Source: Catenulispora sp. MAP5-51
GTDB lineage: Bacteria > Actinomycetota > Actinomycetes > Streptomycetales > Catenulisporaceae
DNA: 64,000 nucleotides
NCBI RefSeq assembly: GCF_041261205.1
Contig: NZ_JBGCCH010000003.1
Coordinates: forward strand, 558,001 to 622,000
Direction: 5' to 3'
Of this stretch, positions 1 to 8,795 are shown piece after piece (position 1 is the first letter of the stretch; each line of letters starts with the position of its first letter). The notes beneath the pieces were generated by a model that saw only the letters and a program-made list of their open reading frames with translations, was not told the origin of the DNA and did not search any database. Position numbers and translations under genes: made by a program.

Positions 1-379
1 GCTCGGCGGCGAGCAGTCCGGCCACGTGATCCTCACCGAGCACGCCACCACCGGCGACGGCACCCTGACCGCGCTGCACCTGCTGGCGCGGGTCGCCGAG
101 ACCGGCAAGCCGCTGGCCGAGCTCGCCGCGGTGATGACCAAGCTGCCGCAGGTGATGATCAACGTGAAGGACGTGGACAAGGCCCGGGCCGCGACCAGCG
201 CGGAGCTGGCGCAGGCCGTGAAGGAGGCCGAGGCCGAGCTCGGCGACAGCGGCCGGGTGCTGCTGCGCCCCAGCGGGACCGAGCCGCTGGTGCGGGTGAT
301 GGTGGAGGCCGAGGACGGCGAGGTGGCGCGGCGGCTGGCCGAGCACCTGGCCGGGGTGGTCAAGGCCACGCTGGGCTGA
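1..379 (+). CDS. glmM: Phosphoglucosamine mutase, C-terminal part (partial)
   Basis: The gene enters from the left edge, reading from base 2, and only the last ~125 residues are present. GlmM interconverts glucosamine-6-phosphate and glucosamine-1-phosphate on the way to UDP-GlcNAc and peptidoglycan. The first visible residues, GGEQSGHV, match the sugar-binding loop of phosphohexomutases, and [15 protein letters not shown] near the end is the phosphate-binding loop of domain 4. The TGA stop is at 377-379. The same pathway continues at glmS (9868), so the usual actinobacterial glmM-coaA-glmS order is present but interrupted by the block at 520-8693. Confidence 0.93.
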   Translation, partial: LGGEQSGHVILTEHATTGDGTLTALHLLARVAETGKPLAELAAVMTKLPQVMINVKDVDKARAATSAELAQAVKEAEAELGDSGRVLLRPSGTEPLVRVMVEAEDGEVARRLAEHLAGVVKATLG

Positions 380-395
380 GGCCCGGCGGCGCGCG

Positions 396-429
396 GCGCC
401 ACTGACTCGCACAAGCGTGTCAGTGGCGC
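396..429. terminator. Bidirectional hairpin between glmM and pfk
   Basis: An 11-bp perfect stem (396-406 with 419-429) encloses a 12-nt loop between two convergent genes. There is no clear U-tract, which is common for actinomycete terminators. Confidence 0.55.
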
Positions 430-519
430 GCGCTATACACGTACATGGGGGTGAATCGCCCTAACACAATGCCGGATGCCGGATGCCAGCGTTGCCCGCC
501 CCCGCCCCGGCAGCCCCCC

Positions 520-1839
520 TCACAGCATCCGCTTGGGCTGCCCCGTCGTCTCCAGCACGTTCATCCAGAGCTGCCCGTGCGGGTCCACCACGTTCCGGCT
601 CGCCGTCGCCAGCTCGATCGGCAGGTGCACCATCCGCCCGCTCCACTGGCCGACCACCATCGACGTGAAGCCCGCCATGCCGGCGTGCGTCGCGGCCTGC
701 GCCAGGCGCGTGCAGTACACCGCGTCGAAGGCGTTCGCCGGGACCGAGCGGATCTCGTAGCCGGGGTCCACGTACCGCACCGACAGCGGCTCGTCCCCGA
801 ACGACTCGACGATCCGCCGCTTCAGCAGCGCCCCGATGTCGTTCAGCTTCGAGTTCCCCGAGGCGTCGGTCTGGTCCGAGGCCGGGAAGTGCTCCTGGCC
901 GGCGCCCTCGGCGACCACGACCACCGCGTGTCCTTGCTGCTCGACCTTCTTCTTCAGCCGCGACAGGAACACGTCGACGTCGAAGGGGACCTCGGGGATC
1001 AGCGTGAAGTCCACGTCGTGGCTGGCCAGGGTCGAGTAGCAGGCGATGAAGCCGCTGTGCCGCCCCATCAGCTTCACCAGGCCGACGCCGTTCTCCGTCG
1101 AGGACGCCTCGATGTGCGCCGCGCGTATGGACTGCGCGGCCTGGCCGAACGCGGTGTGGAAGCCGAAGGAGCGGTCGATCCAGGGGATGTCGTTGTCGAT
1201 GGTCTTCGGGATGCCGACCACCGCGATGCGCTCGCCGCGGGCGCGGGCCTCGTCGGCCAGCTTCTGGGCGCCGCGCAGGGTGCCGTCGCCGCCGATCACG
1301 AACAGGATGTTGACCCCGAGCCGGACCATCGTGTCCACGCCCACCTTGGGGTCCTGGTTGCCGCGGGAGGTGCCCAGGATGGTGCCGCCGCGGTTCTGGA
1401 TGTCGGCGACCGTCTGCTCGGTGAGCTCCATCGGCTCCGAGCCGTCGGTGAGGCCCTTGAAGCCGTTGCGGAAGCCCAGGACGCGCTTGACGCCGTAGGC
1501 CCGCCCCAGGTGCAGGACCAGGCCGCGGATCACGTTGTTCAGGCCCGGGCACAGGCCGCCGCAGGTGACGATGGCGGCGGTGACCTCGGACGGCTCGAAG
1601 AACAGCTTCCGGCGCGGGCCGCCGGGGTTGAAGGCCGGCAGGCCGGCCACGTCCACGTCGCGCTTGTTCGCTATGCCCTGGACCACGTCGAGCAGGACCC
1701 GGTCGGTCTCGGTGACGTAGTGCCACGTCTCCTCGCGCTCGCCGAGCAGGTCGGCCAGCGGCGTGTCGACGGTGCGGTCTCCCAGGCGCGTGATGGCCAG
1801 ATCATCGGAAGTGATGGTGAGAAGATCGGCCGTGTTCAT
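520..1839 (-). CDS. 6-phosphofructokinase, long (clade X-like) type
   Basis: A 439-residue phosphofructokinase, which would phosphorylate fructose-6-phosphate to the 1,6-bisphosphate in glycolysis. It is about 100 residues longer than the compact E. coli-type PfkA, with an N-terminal extension of about 85 residues before the nucleotide site. Visible motifs are CGGLCPGLN, GGDGTLRGA and PKTIDND. The second Gly of GGDG is typical of ATP users (PPi users have GGDD), while the Lys of PKTIDND is shared with PPi enzymes and with long ATP-dependent forms of trypanosome type. ATP is the more likely donor, but this needs an assay. The ATG at 1837-1839 is the natural start. It is transcribed divergently from the ABC operon, with an 11-bp tandem repeat array in the shared upstream region. 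Confidence 0.88.
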   Translation of the reverse strand: MNTADLLTITSDDLAITRLGDRTVDTPLADLLGEREETWHYVTETDRVLLDVVQGIANKRDVDVAGLPAFNPGGPRRKLFFEPSEVTAAIVTCGGLCPGLNNVIRGLVLHLGRAYGVKRVLGFRNGFKGLTDGSEPMELTEQTVADIQNRGGTILGTSRGNQDPKVGVDTMVRLGVNILFVIGGDGTLRGAQKLADEARARGERIAVVGIPKTIDNDIPWIDRSFGFHTAFGQAAQSIRAAHIEASSTENGVGLVKLMGRHSGFIACYSTLASHDVDFTLIPEVPFDVDVFLSRLKKKVEQQGHAVVVVAEGAGQEHFPASDQTDASGNSKLNDIGALLKRRIVESFGDEPLSVRYVDPGYEIRSVPANAFDAVYCTRLAQAATHAGMAGFTSMVVGQWSGRMVHLPIELATASRNVVDPHGQLWMNVLETTGQPKRML

Positions 1840-1907
1840 GAGTTCACGCTAACAAGACTCAGCGGATCCGCCGCGACCGGTCCACCATCCGGCCCGCGCA
1901 GGCCGCG

Positions 1908-1984
1908 ACGCCGATCGGACGCCGATCGGACGCCGACTGGACGCCGACTGGACGCCGACTGGACGTCGATCGGACGTCGATCGG
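1908..1984. repeat. Seven tandem 11-bp repeats in a divergent promoter region
   Basis: Seven contiguous 11-bp units: acgccgatcgg twice, acgccgactgg three times, acgtcgatcgg twice. The array lies between the start of the phosphofructokinase gene (1839, minus) and the ABC ATPase gene (2104, plus). The 11-bp period is about one helical turn, so every unit faces the same side of the DNA. Confidence 0.9.
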
Positions 1985-2103
1985 AGGGGGTGCGGGGGCT
2001 CCGGGCTACTCCCGGCGGGCTATGCCGTCATCCTTATGGCCTACGGGCATCGGCGACTTCAAGCTGAAGCGCGGCGGGCCCTCGGCTCTCTACCGTTGAC
2101 ACC

Positions 2104-3345
2104 ATGACCACAGCCACGGCACCAACGGCCTCGCGGGGCGTCCCGGCCGCCTCCGCCGCCGTGATCGAGGCCTCGGGCCTCACCAAGCGCTACAACGGCG
2201 CGGCCCGGGGCGCGGTGACGGCGCTGGACGGCCTGACCCTGTCCGTCCCGGCCGGCGTCATCGGGCTGGTCGGGGCGAACGGCGCGGGCAAGTCGACGCT
2301 GATCAAGATCCTGCTCGGGCTGCTGTCCCCGACCTCCGGGTCGGCCGCGGTCCTCGGGTACGACGTCGTCGACCAGGCCGAGCGCATCAGGACCCTGGTC
2401 GGCTACATGCCCGAGCACGACTGCCTGCCGCCCGACGTGACCGCCACCGAGTTCGTCACGCACATGGGCCGCATGGCCGGCCTGCCCCCGACCGCCGCCA
2501 AGGAGCGGGCCGCCGAGTCGCTGCGCCACGTCGGCCTGCACGAGGAGCGCTACCGCCTGATCGGCACCTACTCCACCGGCATGAAGCAGCGCGTGAAGCT
2601 GGCCCAGGCCCTGGTCGGCGACCCGCGCCTGCTGCTGCTGGACGAGCCCACCAACGGCCTGGACCCGGCCGGCCGCGAGGCGATGCTGGACCTCGTCGAG
2701 CGCATCGGCGCCGAGTTCGGCATCTCCATCCTGGTCGCCTCCCACCTGCTCGGCGAGATCGAGCAGATCTGCGACTCCCTGGTCGCCATCGAGTCCGGCA
2801 AGCTCCTGCGCGCGGCCTCCATGTCGGCCTTCACCAAGGCCAGCGCGGTGCTGGCGGTCGAGGTCGACGAGGGCGCGGCGAAGCTGGCCGCGGCGCTGCG
2901 CGGCGCCGGGCTCACGCCGCACCGCGACGGCCGGGCCCTGCTGGTCCGCCTCGGCGCGACCGACGAGGAGTCCGACCGGGTGTACGACGCGATCCGGGAC
3001 GCGGTGGCCGACCTGGGGCTGCCGCTGAACCGGCTGGAGCGGCGGCGGCACCGGGTCGAGGAGCTGTTCGCCGACGAGGAGTTCGACGAGTTGGACGGTC
3101 CTGACGAACTGGACGGTCCCGACGAGCGCGACGAGCCCGGCCTCGCCGCCGCAGCCCAGGGCTCCGCAGCAAACCCGGGCCCGGTCGCCGCCGCTGGAGC
3201 TGCTGGAGCTGCTGGAGCTGCTGGAGGTCCCGCAGCCGCAGCACCTCCGGCATCGGCACCTGTCGCCGCCGCCGAAGCCGCAGCACCCCCGGCCCCCGCC
3301 GCCACAGCCGCCGAAGCCGCCGAGAGCGAGACCGACCATGAGTAG
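2104..3345 (+). CDS. ABC transporter ATPase with long Ala/Pro-rich C-terminal tail
   Basis: ATP-binding subunit of an ABC-2-type exporter, 413 residues. Walker A GANGAGKST is at 57-65, the signature STGMKQR at 157-163 and Walker B LLLLDEP at 176-182. A normal ATPase of about 310 residues is followed by a roughly 90-residue low-complexity tail: first Asp/Glu-rich DELDGPD repeats, then Ala/Gly/Pro. The tail contains four in-frame 9-bp repeats (gctggagct, 3193-3228) that probably grew by slippage. The stop overlaps the permease start by 8 bases, which implies translational coupling. This is the first gene of a four-gene operon built of two ATPase/permease pairs. The substrate cannot be read from sequence. 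Confidence 0.9.
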   Translation: MTTATAPTASRGVPAASAAVIEASGLTKRYNGAARGAVTALDGLTLSVPAGVIGLVGANGAGKSTLIKILLGLLSPTSGSAAVLGYDVVDQAERIRTLVGYMPEHDCLPPDVTATEFVTHMGRMAGLPPTAAKERAAESLRHVGLHEERYRLIGTYSTGMKQRVKLAQALVGDPRLLLLDEPTNGLDPAGREAMLDLVERIGAEFGISILVASHLLGEIEQICDSLVAIESGKLLRAASMSAFTKASAVLAVEVDEGAAKLAAALRGAGLTPHRDGRALLVRLGATDEESDRVYDAIRDAVADLGLPLNRLERRRHRVEELFADEEFDELDGPDELDGPDERDEPGLAAAAQGSAANPGPVAAAGAAGAAGAAGGPAAAAPPASAPVAAAEAAAPPAPAATAAEAAESETDHE

Positions 3346-4294
3346 CGAAACCGCCACCGCCGGCTCGCCGTCCGGCGTCATCCACGACATCGGCTACCGC
3401 ACCTACACCGGCGACCGCGTCGGCCGGCTGGGCATCGTCCGCGCCCTGTACTGGCACAGCCTGCGCTCGGCCTGGGGCCTGGGCCGCGGCCCGCGCGCCA
3501 AGATCGTGCCCTTCATGGCCCTGGTCATCATGTGCCTGCCGGCCATCGCCAACGCCTTCGCGGTCTCCCGGACCGGCGTGCACGCCATCCGCTACGACGA
3601 GTACATGTACAGCTTCCAGCTGGTCCTCGTCCTGTACCTGGCGGCCGTGACCCCGGAGCTGATCTCCCGCGACATCCGCAACCGCACCCTGCCGCTGTAC
3701 TTCTCGCGGCCGCTGCGCCGGACCGACTACCCGATCGCGAAGGTCAGCGCGCTGATCACCGCGATGCTGGTGCTCACCGCGATCCCCGAGCTGCTGCTCT
3801 ACGTCGGCACCATCGGCTCGCTGCACGGCGGCTCCGCCGTCTGGGCCGAGACGCGGGCCTTCATCCCCGGTCTGGAGCTGGCGCTGCTGTACTCCGTCGT
3901 GTTCAGCGTGCTGGCCGCGGTGCTGTCCTGCTACACCGGCCGCCGTGCCTTCGCCACCGGCGCCGTCGCGGTGTTCTTCTTCGGCTCGTGGGTCATCTCC
4001 TCGGCGCTGGTCCACCTGACCGGGTTCCGGCCGCACTACCACCACAACGCCGACGGCAGCGGGTACTTCGTGAACCCGGACTCGGTCGGCGCCGGCCCCA
4101 AGGCCTCCGGCCTGTTGAGCCCCGCCAACCTGCTCGAGGGGCTGAAGGAGTGGATCGTCGGCCGGGCCCCGAAGAACCCCGACGTGCCCTACCCCGGCGG
4201 CTTCGGCGTCGCGTACCTGGCCGTGGTCGTGGTGCTGTGCGCGCTGGCCTTCCTCCTCCTGATTCGCCGCTACCAGAAGGCGAGCCTGCTGTGA
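3338..4294 (+). CDS. ABC-2-type transporter permease
   Basis: Integral membrane subunit, 318 residues, with about six hydrophobic segments (the first near residues 57-75, the last just before the C-terminal Arg/Lys cluster). A short cytoplasmic N-terminus and an ABC-2-like segment (residues around 105-125: PELISRDIRNRTLPLYFSRP) are visible; this PxxISRD...L..SRP pattern is common in ABC-2 permeases that pair with CcmA-like ATPases. The start overlaps the upstream ATPase and the stop overlaps the next ATPase start (GTGA at 4291-4294). It presumably pairs with the ATPase at 2104. Confidence 0.87.
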   Translation: MSSETATAGSPSGVIHDIGYRTYTGDRVGRLGIVRALYWHSLRSAWGLGRGPRAKIVPFMALVIMCLPAIANAFAVSRTGVHAIRYDEYMYSFQLVLVLYLAAVTPELISRDIRNRTLPLYFSRPLRRTDYPIAKVSALITAMLVLTAIPELLLYVGTIGSLHGGSAVWAETRAFIPGLELALLYSVVFSVLAAVLSCYTGRRAFATGAVAVFFFGSWVISSALVHLTGFRPHYHHNADGSGYFVNPDSVGAGPKASGLLSPANLLEGLKEWIVGRAPKNPDVPYPGGFGVAYLAVVVVLCALAFLLLIRRYQKASLL

Positions 4295-5277
4295 CCATCG
4301 ACGACATCCCCGTGCAGCGCGAGACCGCGCCGGCCCCGGTGCCGCCACCGCCGGGCGGCCCGGCCGAGATCGTGCTGGACAACGTGACCCACTGGTACGG
4401 CAACGTGGTCGCGGTCAACGACATCACCATGACCATCGGCCCGGGCGTGACGGGCCTGCTCGGTCCGAACGGCGCCGGCAAGTCCACGCTGCTGCACCTG
4501 GTCTCCGGCTTCCTGTCGCCCTCGCGCGGCACCGTCACCGTGGCCGGACAGACCGCGTGGCGCAATCCCGGCATCTACAAGGTGATCGGCCTGGTGCCCG
4601 AGCGCGATTCGGTCTACGCCTTCCTGACCGGCCGGCAGTTCGTCACCGCGACGGCCAAGCTGCACAAGCTGCCCGACATCGACGCCGCCGTGGCCCGCGC
4701 GCTGCACATGGTCGAGATGGACACCGAGGCCGCCGACCGCCGCATCGACACCTACTCCAAGGGCATGCGCCAGCGCATCAAGGTGGCCGCCGCGCTCGTC
4801 CACGACCCGCGCGTGCTGCTGCTGGACGAGCCCTTCAACGGCATGGACCCGCGCCAGCGCATGCACATGATGGACCTGCTGCACCGGCTCGGCGAGGCCG
4901 GCCACACCATCGTGTTCTCCTCGCACATCCTGGAGGAGGTCGAGCGGCTGTCCGGCACGGTGCAGGTCATCGTGGCCGGCCGGCTGGCCGCCTCCGGCGA
5001 CTACCGCACCATCCGCCGGCTGATGACCAGCCGTCCGCATGTGTTCCAGGTCGCCTCCAGCGACGACCGGCGGCTTGCCGCCGCGCTGATCGGCCGGCCC
5101 TCGGTGAACGGCGTGGAGCTGAACCCCGCCGGCGGCCTGGAGGTGCGGGCCGGCGACTACGGCGCGTTCAGCCGGGAGCTGGCGGCCGTGGCGCGCGAGC
5201 AGGGCGTGCGGCTGCGCACGGTGCTGCCCGCCGACGAGTCGCTGGAGTCCGTGTTCACCTATCTGGTGGCGTCGTAA
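4291..5277 (+). CDS. ABC transporter ATPase
   Basis: Second ATPase of the operon, 328 residues, started at GTG 4291 because it forms a GTGA overlap with the permease stop. The longer in-frame reading back to 3532 is only an overlap with the permease. Walker A GPNGAGKST is at 58-66, the signature SKGMRQR at 156-162 and Walker B VLLLDEP at 175-181; the D-loop reads FNGMDPRQR rather than TNGLDP. The C-terminal ~100 residues are the variable domain seen in CcmA/NatA-like ATPases. A 13-base gap separates it from the second permease, its likely partner. Confidence 0.9.
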   Translation: MTIDDIPVQRETAPAPVPPPPGGPAEIVLDNVTHWYGNVVAVNDITMTIGPGVTGLLGPNGAGKSTLLHLVSGFLSPSRGTVTVAGQTAWRNPGIYKVIGLVPERDSVYAFLTGRQFVTATAKLHKLPDIDAAVARALHMVEMDTEAADRRIDTYSKGMRQRIKVAAALVHDPRVLLLDEPFNGMDPRQRMHMMDLLHRLGEAGHTIVFSSHILEEVERLSGTVQVIVAGRLAASGDYRTIRRLMTSRPHVFQVASSDDRRLAAALIGRPSVNGVELNPAGGLEVRAGDYGAFSRELAAVAREQGVRLRTVLPADESLESVFTYLVAS

Positions 5278-5290
5278 GGAGCTGACACAG

Positions 5291-6085
5291 ATGTCTACCG
5301 TCTTCAACCCCACGATCGCCGCCATCACTTTGCGCGGCCTGCTGGGCCGGCGCCGCTCGCTGCTGATCGCGCTGCCCCCGGCGATCCTGCTGGCCCTGAC
5401 CATCGGGCTGCGCGCCGCCACGAACATCAACAGCTCGCACGACTTCGGCTGGCCCGGCGTCGTCCTCGGCCAGATCGGGCTGGTCACGCTGCTGCCGCTG
5501 ACCGCGATGATCATCGGCACCTCGGTGCTGGGCACCGAGGTCGACGACGCCTCGATCCTGCACCTGCTGGCCACCCCGGTCAGCCGGGCCACGGTGATGT
5601 TCACCAAGTGGATCGTGGCCTCCGGCGCGACCCTGGTGTTCGCCGTGGTGCCGATAGCGGCCGCGGCCTTCATCGGCACCTCCGGCTACGTCGACAACCC
5701 CGGCCCGCTGGACATGACGTTCACGCCGATCAAGGGCGACGCCACCGAGGCGGTCGGCGTCATCGTCGCCGCCGCGGTCGGGGCCCTGGTCTACAGCGCG
5801 TTCTTCCTGTTCCTGTCGGTGGTGACCAAGCGCTCGGTGGCCGTGACCCTGATCTACATCCTGGTCTGGGAGAGCCTGCTCACCCGCTATGTCAGCGGCC
5901 TGCGTCTGCTGTCCATCGGCCAGTACGAACTGGGCCTGGCCGACAAGATCGGGCACCTGCCGAACCTCGGCGCGAACCTCTCGATGAGCACATCGGTGAT
6001 CATGTCCGTCGCGTTCACGGTCGTGGCGCTGGGCTACGGCACACGGCGCCTGCAGTCCTTCCGTGTATCAGGTGAGGCGGCCTGA
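5291..6085 (+). CDS. ABC-2-type transporter permease
   Basis: Last gene of the exporter operon, 264 residues, with about six membrane segments. One lies near residues 15-35 and a pair surrounds a TSVLGTEVDDASI segment typical of ABC-2 permeases of the NatB/YhaP class. An AAGGAGCTG ribosome site precedes ATG 5291. With the ATPase at 4291 it makes the second half-transporter; two ATPases and two permeases suggest either a heteromeric exporter or two related exporters expressed together. Confidence 0.85.
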   Translation: MSTVFNPTIAAITLRGLLGRRRSLLIALPPAILLALTIGLRAATNINSSHDFGWPGVVLGQIGLVTLLPLTAMIIGTSVLGTEVDDASILHLLATPVSRATVMFTKWIVASGATLVFAVVPIAAAAFIGTSGYVDNPGPLDMTFTPIKGDATEAVGVIVAAAVGALVYSAFFLFLSVVTKRSVAVTLIYILVWESLLTRYVSGLRLLSIGQYELGLADKIGHLPNLGANLSMSTSVIMSVAFTVVALGYGTRRLQSFRVSGEAA

Positions 6086-6113
6086 CACACACCTGCGGGA
6101 ATAGGCTCCGCGC

Positions 6114-6953
6114 ATGGAAAGCGTGCGTCGCGAGCCTGTTCCCGTTCTGCGCGGCCTCGTGCACCACTACCACGGTTTCCGCTTCCCGGACGTCGTAGAG
6201 CGCTCGCGCCTGGAGCTGCCCTGCGGCGCCGTCACGGTGCTGATCGCCTTCGCCGAACCGATCCGGATCGGCCTGGCCTCGGACGGCGGGACGCGGACCT
6301 TCCAGCGGGCTTCCTTCCTGTCCGCGGGCCGCGCGGTGGCCGCGATCGGGCGGCACCGCGGGCACATCCACGGCCTCGAGCTGACCCTCAGCCACCCCGG
6401 CGCGCACCGCGTCCTCGGCCTGCGCATGGCCGAGCTGGCCGCCGGCTTCCCGACGCTCGGCGAGGTGCTGGGCCGCGAGGGCGAGCTGCTCGTCGAGCAG
6501 CTCGCCGGCCTGCCGGGCTGGGAGGCGCGGTTCGCCCGGCTCGACGCCTATCTGACCCGACGCGCGGCCGACTCCCGCGTCCTGCCGGCCTGGCAGGTGA
6601 CGCGGGCCGCGCATCTGGTCGCGGCCGGCTGGCCGCTGCGCGACATCCAGCGGGACGTCGGCTGGGGCGAGCGGCATCTGCGCTCGCGGTTCCTGGAGCA
6701 GGTCGGGATGTCGCCGAAGGCGATGGCGCGGGTGCTGCGGCTTCAGGCCGCGCTGCGCGCGTACCTGGCCGGGTGCGGCTGGTCGCAGGCCGCGTTCCTG
6801 GCGCGCTACCACGACCAGGCGCACCTCGGGCACGACGTCAAGGCGATCACCGGGCTGACGCCGGGACGGTTGGCGGAGTTGCGGCGCGGTGCCCCACCGG
6901 GCTCCGCACTCGATCGGCTCCCCGGACGGGTGACCAGCGTGTTGTTGGGCTGA
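6114..6953 (+). CDS. AraC-family transcriptional regulator
   Basis: A 279-residue protein whose C-terminal half carries two helix-turn-helix units of the AraC type. The first is around residues 165-200 (ATG-distal text QVTRAAHLVAAGWPLRDIQ, then GERHLRSRFLEQVGMSPK) and the second around 215-250 (CGWSQAAFLARYHDQAHLGHD). The GMSPKAMARVLRLQ segment is the conserved linker. The N-terminal half resembles the ligand-sensing domain of small AraC regulators, but I do not recognise a ligand. It lies 28 bases downstream of the ABC operon on the same strand and could regulate it. Confidence 0.87.
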   Translation: MESVRREPVPVLRGLVHHYHGFRFPDVVERSRLELPCGAVTVLIAFAEPIRIGLASDGGTRTFQRASFLSAGRAVAAIGRHRGHIHGLELTLSHPGAHRVLGLRMAELAAGFPTLGEVLGREGELLVEQLAGLPGWEARFARLDAYLTRRAADSRVLPAWQVTRAAHLVAAGWPLRDIQRDVGWGERHLRSRFLEQVGMSPKAMARVLRLQAALRAYLAGCGWSQAAFLARYHDQAHLGHDVKAITGLTPGRLAELRRGAPPGSALDRLPGRVTSVLLG

Positions 6954-7218
6954 CGCCGCGCCCGCGGTACCGGACGCGTCCGCCCCCGGCCGCGTCCGCC
7001 CCCCGGCACTCACGGCCGTCGCACTCTGATCCGAACCGAACCCGGCGCGGAGACCCTCCGTCTGTTTCCCACCGCCCCGGCGGCGGCCCACGCGTCAGGA
7101 TCGCCGCCGCCGCGCGGCCGTGTCTTGTAGAAAACGGAGACATCCAGCTCACCGCTTCCAACCGATCCGACGGCCACGGCATTGAGTACTGGTGAGTCGG
7201 CCATGAACGGGAGGGTGG

Positions 7219-7722
7219 ATGAGCGACGAGGAGGACTTCCGACAGTTCGCCGCGAGCCGCCAGAAGCAACTGCTGCGCAGCGCGTATCTGTTGTGCGGGG
7301 ACTGGCACGGCGCCGAGGACCTGGTGCAGACCGCCTTCGGGCAGATGTACCGGTCCTGGCGCCGGGTCAAGCGCGTCGAGCATCCGGACGCCTACGCCAA
7401 ACAGGTGCTGTACCGATGTCACCTGTCGGCGACGCGCAAGAAGCGGTTCGCGACGGTGCCGATCGACTCGGTGGCCGAACCGCTCGCGCCGGGCGACGGC
7501 TTCGGCGACGGCACCACCGGCGTCCTGCTGGAGGCGCTCGCCGGGCTTCCGGACCGGGCGCGGGCCGTGGTGGTGCTGCGGTTCTGGGAGGACTACTCGG
7601 TCGCGCAGACCGCCGACGCCCTCGGCATCTCGGAGGGGACCGTGAAGAGTCAGAGTTCGCGGGCCTTGGCGATGCTGCGGTCCCGGATCGGCGACTCGCT
7701 CAGTGACACCCGTCGAGACTGA
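7219..7722 (+). CDS. SigE-family (ECF) RNA polymerase sigma factor
   Basis: A 167-residue ECF sigma factor. Region 2 is at about residues 15-50 (core CGDWHGAEDLVQTAFGQMYR) and region 4 at about 110-145 (SVAQTADALGISEGTVKSQS). The size and the EDLVQ...MYRSW pattern match the SigE family TIGR02983, abundant in actinomycetes. ATG 7219 has a GGGAGGG ribosome site. The gene at 7737 follows after 14 bases and probably encodes a cognate membrane partner or target. The 265-base gap upstream shows no further gene. Confidence 0.9.
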   Translation: MSDEEDFRQFAASRQKQLLRSAYLLCGDWHGAEDLVQTAFGQMYRSWRRVKRVEHPDAYAKQVLYRCHLSATRKKRFATVPIDSVAEPLAPGDGFGDGTTGVLLEALAGLPDRARAVVVLRFWEDYSVAQTADALGISEGTVKSQSSRALAMLRSRIGDSLSDTRRD

Positions 7723-7736
7723 CGAAGGAGGAATCC

Positions 7737-8693
7737 ATGACGGAGCATGAGCGCGATGATGTCAGGGCCCTGTTTCGGGGCGTCGATCTGGAGGACGTCC
7801 CCAGCACGCGCGACCTGATCGGCCCCGCGGTGGCTTGGGGGGACGGACGCCGCCGGCGCGACCGGTGGGCGGCCGCCGGGGTGACCGGCGCCGTGGCCGC
7901 GGTGGCGGTCGCCGGGGTCGTGGCGCTGCGGCCCGGCGGTGGCGGGCCGGGATCGGTCGCGCCGGGCCGGGCCGCGATTTCGAGCTCTTCGAAGCCGGCC
8001 GCGCCACCGACGACCGCCATCCAGCCTGTGCTGCCCCCGCTGTTCGGGACGATCCGCCAGCGCCAGCAGGAACTGCTGGACTCGCTGGACCCGTATCTCC
8101 CGGCCGGAGTCCGGATCGCCTGCCGGCACTTCGGCAACGACGACAACCTTTGCACGAGCCTGATTCTCACCGGTCCGGCCGGGACCAACAACGGACAGTG
8201 GGCCCCAGGCAGCCACAACTATCAGCCGCCGCCCGCCGACGCGAAGTACGACCACCCCCACACGGCGACCGCGGCGATCCCCCTGGTCTCCGGAACGGTT
8301 CAGGTGCCCGGCGGGGCCGTCCTGGTCACCTCGACCGACACCGAGGCGCAGCAGCCCTTGTCCGACAAGACCATGGTGGCCAACCCCACAGCACTGACTT
8401 TCCACACCGCGGTGTACGAGTTCATCCCCTCCGGCATCGCCCCGGCGTTCAGCATGCAGCTGACGGAGTTGGTCCGGGACATGCCCTGGAAGCCCGGCGC
8501 CGAGGTTCCCGACTCGCACGCCTTGTGGGGCTTCGACCAGAACGGTCCGCTGTTGAGCCCGCAGCAGTTCGGGACACTGGCGACTTCGCCGACCTTCGGA
8601 ATGGTCTGCCAGCAGCTCGCGGACCTGAACCTGGAGGCGGAGGCGACGTCGTCCGGGGTGCCGTCGACCCCGCCGTCCACCTCGTCGCGCTGA
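7737..8693 (+). CDS. Single-pass membrane protein paired with the sigma factor
   Basis: A 318-residue protein in an operon with the SigE-type sigma factor (AAGGAGG ribosome site before ATG 7737). Residues 1-45 are cytoplasmic and acidic then Arg-rich. One membrane segment follows at about 46-66 (AAAGVTGAVAAVAVAGVVAL), then a long Pro/Ser-containing extracytoplasmic region with two or three Cys. The layout fits an anti-sigma-like regulator, but no ZAS zinc motif is visible in the N-terminus, so the anti-sigma role is inference from position. The stop codon lies in the first unit of a 10-bp tandem repeat. Confidence 0.75.
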   Translation: MTEHERDDVRALFRGVDLEDVPSTRDLIGPAVAWGDGRRRRDRWAAAGVTGAVAAVAVAGVVALRPGGGGPGSVAPGRAAISSSSKPAAPPTTAIQPVLPPLFGTIRQRQQELLDSLDPYLPAGVRIACRHFGNDDNLCTSLILTGPAGTNNGQWAPGSHNYQPPPADAKYDHPHTATAAIPLVSGTVQVPGGAVLVTSTDTEAQQPLSDKTMVANPTALTFHTAVYEFIPSGIAPAFSMQLTELVRDMPWKPGAEVPDSHALWGFDQNGPLLSPQQFGTLATSPTFGMVCQQLADLNLEAEATSSGVPSTPPSTSSR

Positions 8694-8725
8694 GTCGCGC
8701 TGAGTCGCACTGAGGCGCACTGAGA
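8681..8725. repeat. 10-bp tandem repeat over a stop codon
   Basis: Units tgagtcgcgc (8691-8700), tgagtcgcac (8701-8710) and tgaggcgcac (8711-8720) follow a partial copy. Each unit begins with TGA, and the first TGA is the stop of the membrane-protein gene. Confidence 0.8.
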
Positions 8726-8795
8726 GCCCGATGCGCGGGCCGGAACTCGACTTCGACCCGCGCATCGCTCTGCCCGGGGAGGGACCAGGCAGCGA

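Noticed and set aside
445-2067. A 540-codon plus-strand frame opposite the phosphofructokinase gene
   Set aside because: Shadow frame: it lies antisense to a protein with clear PFK motifs and runs on into the 11-bp repeat array.
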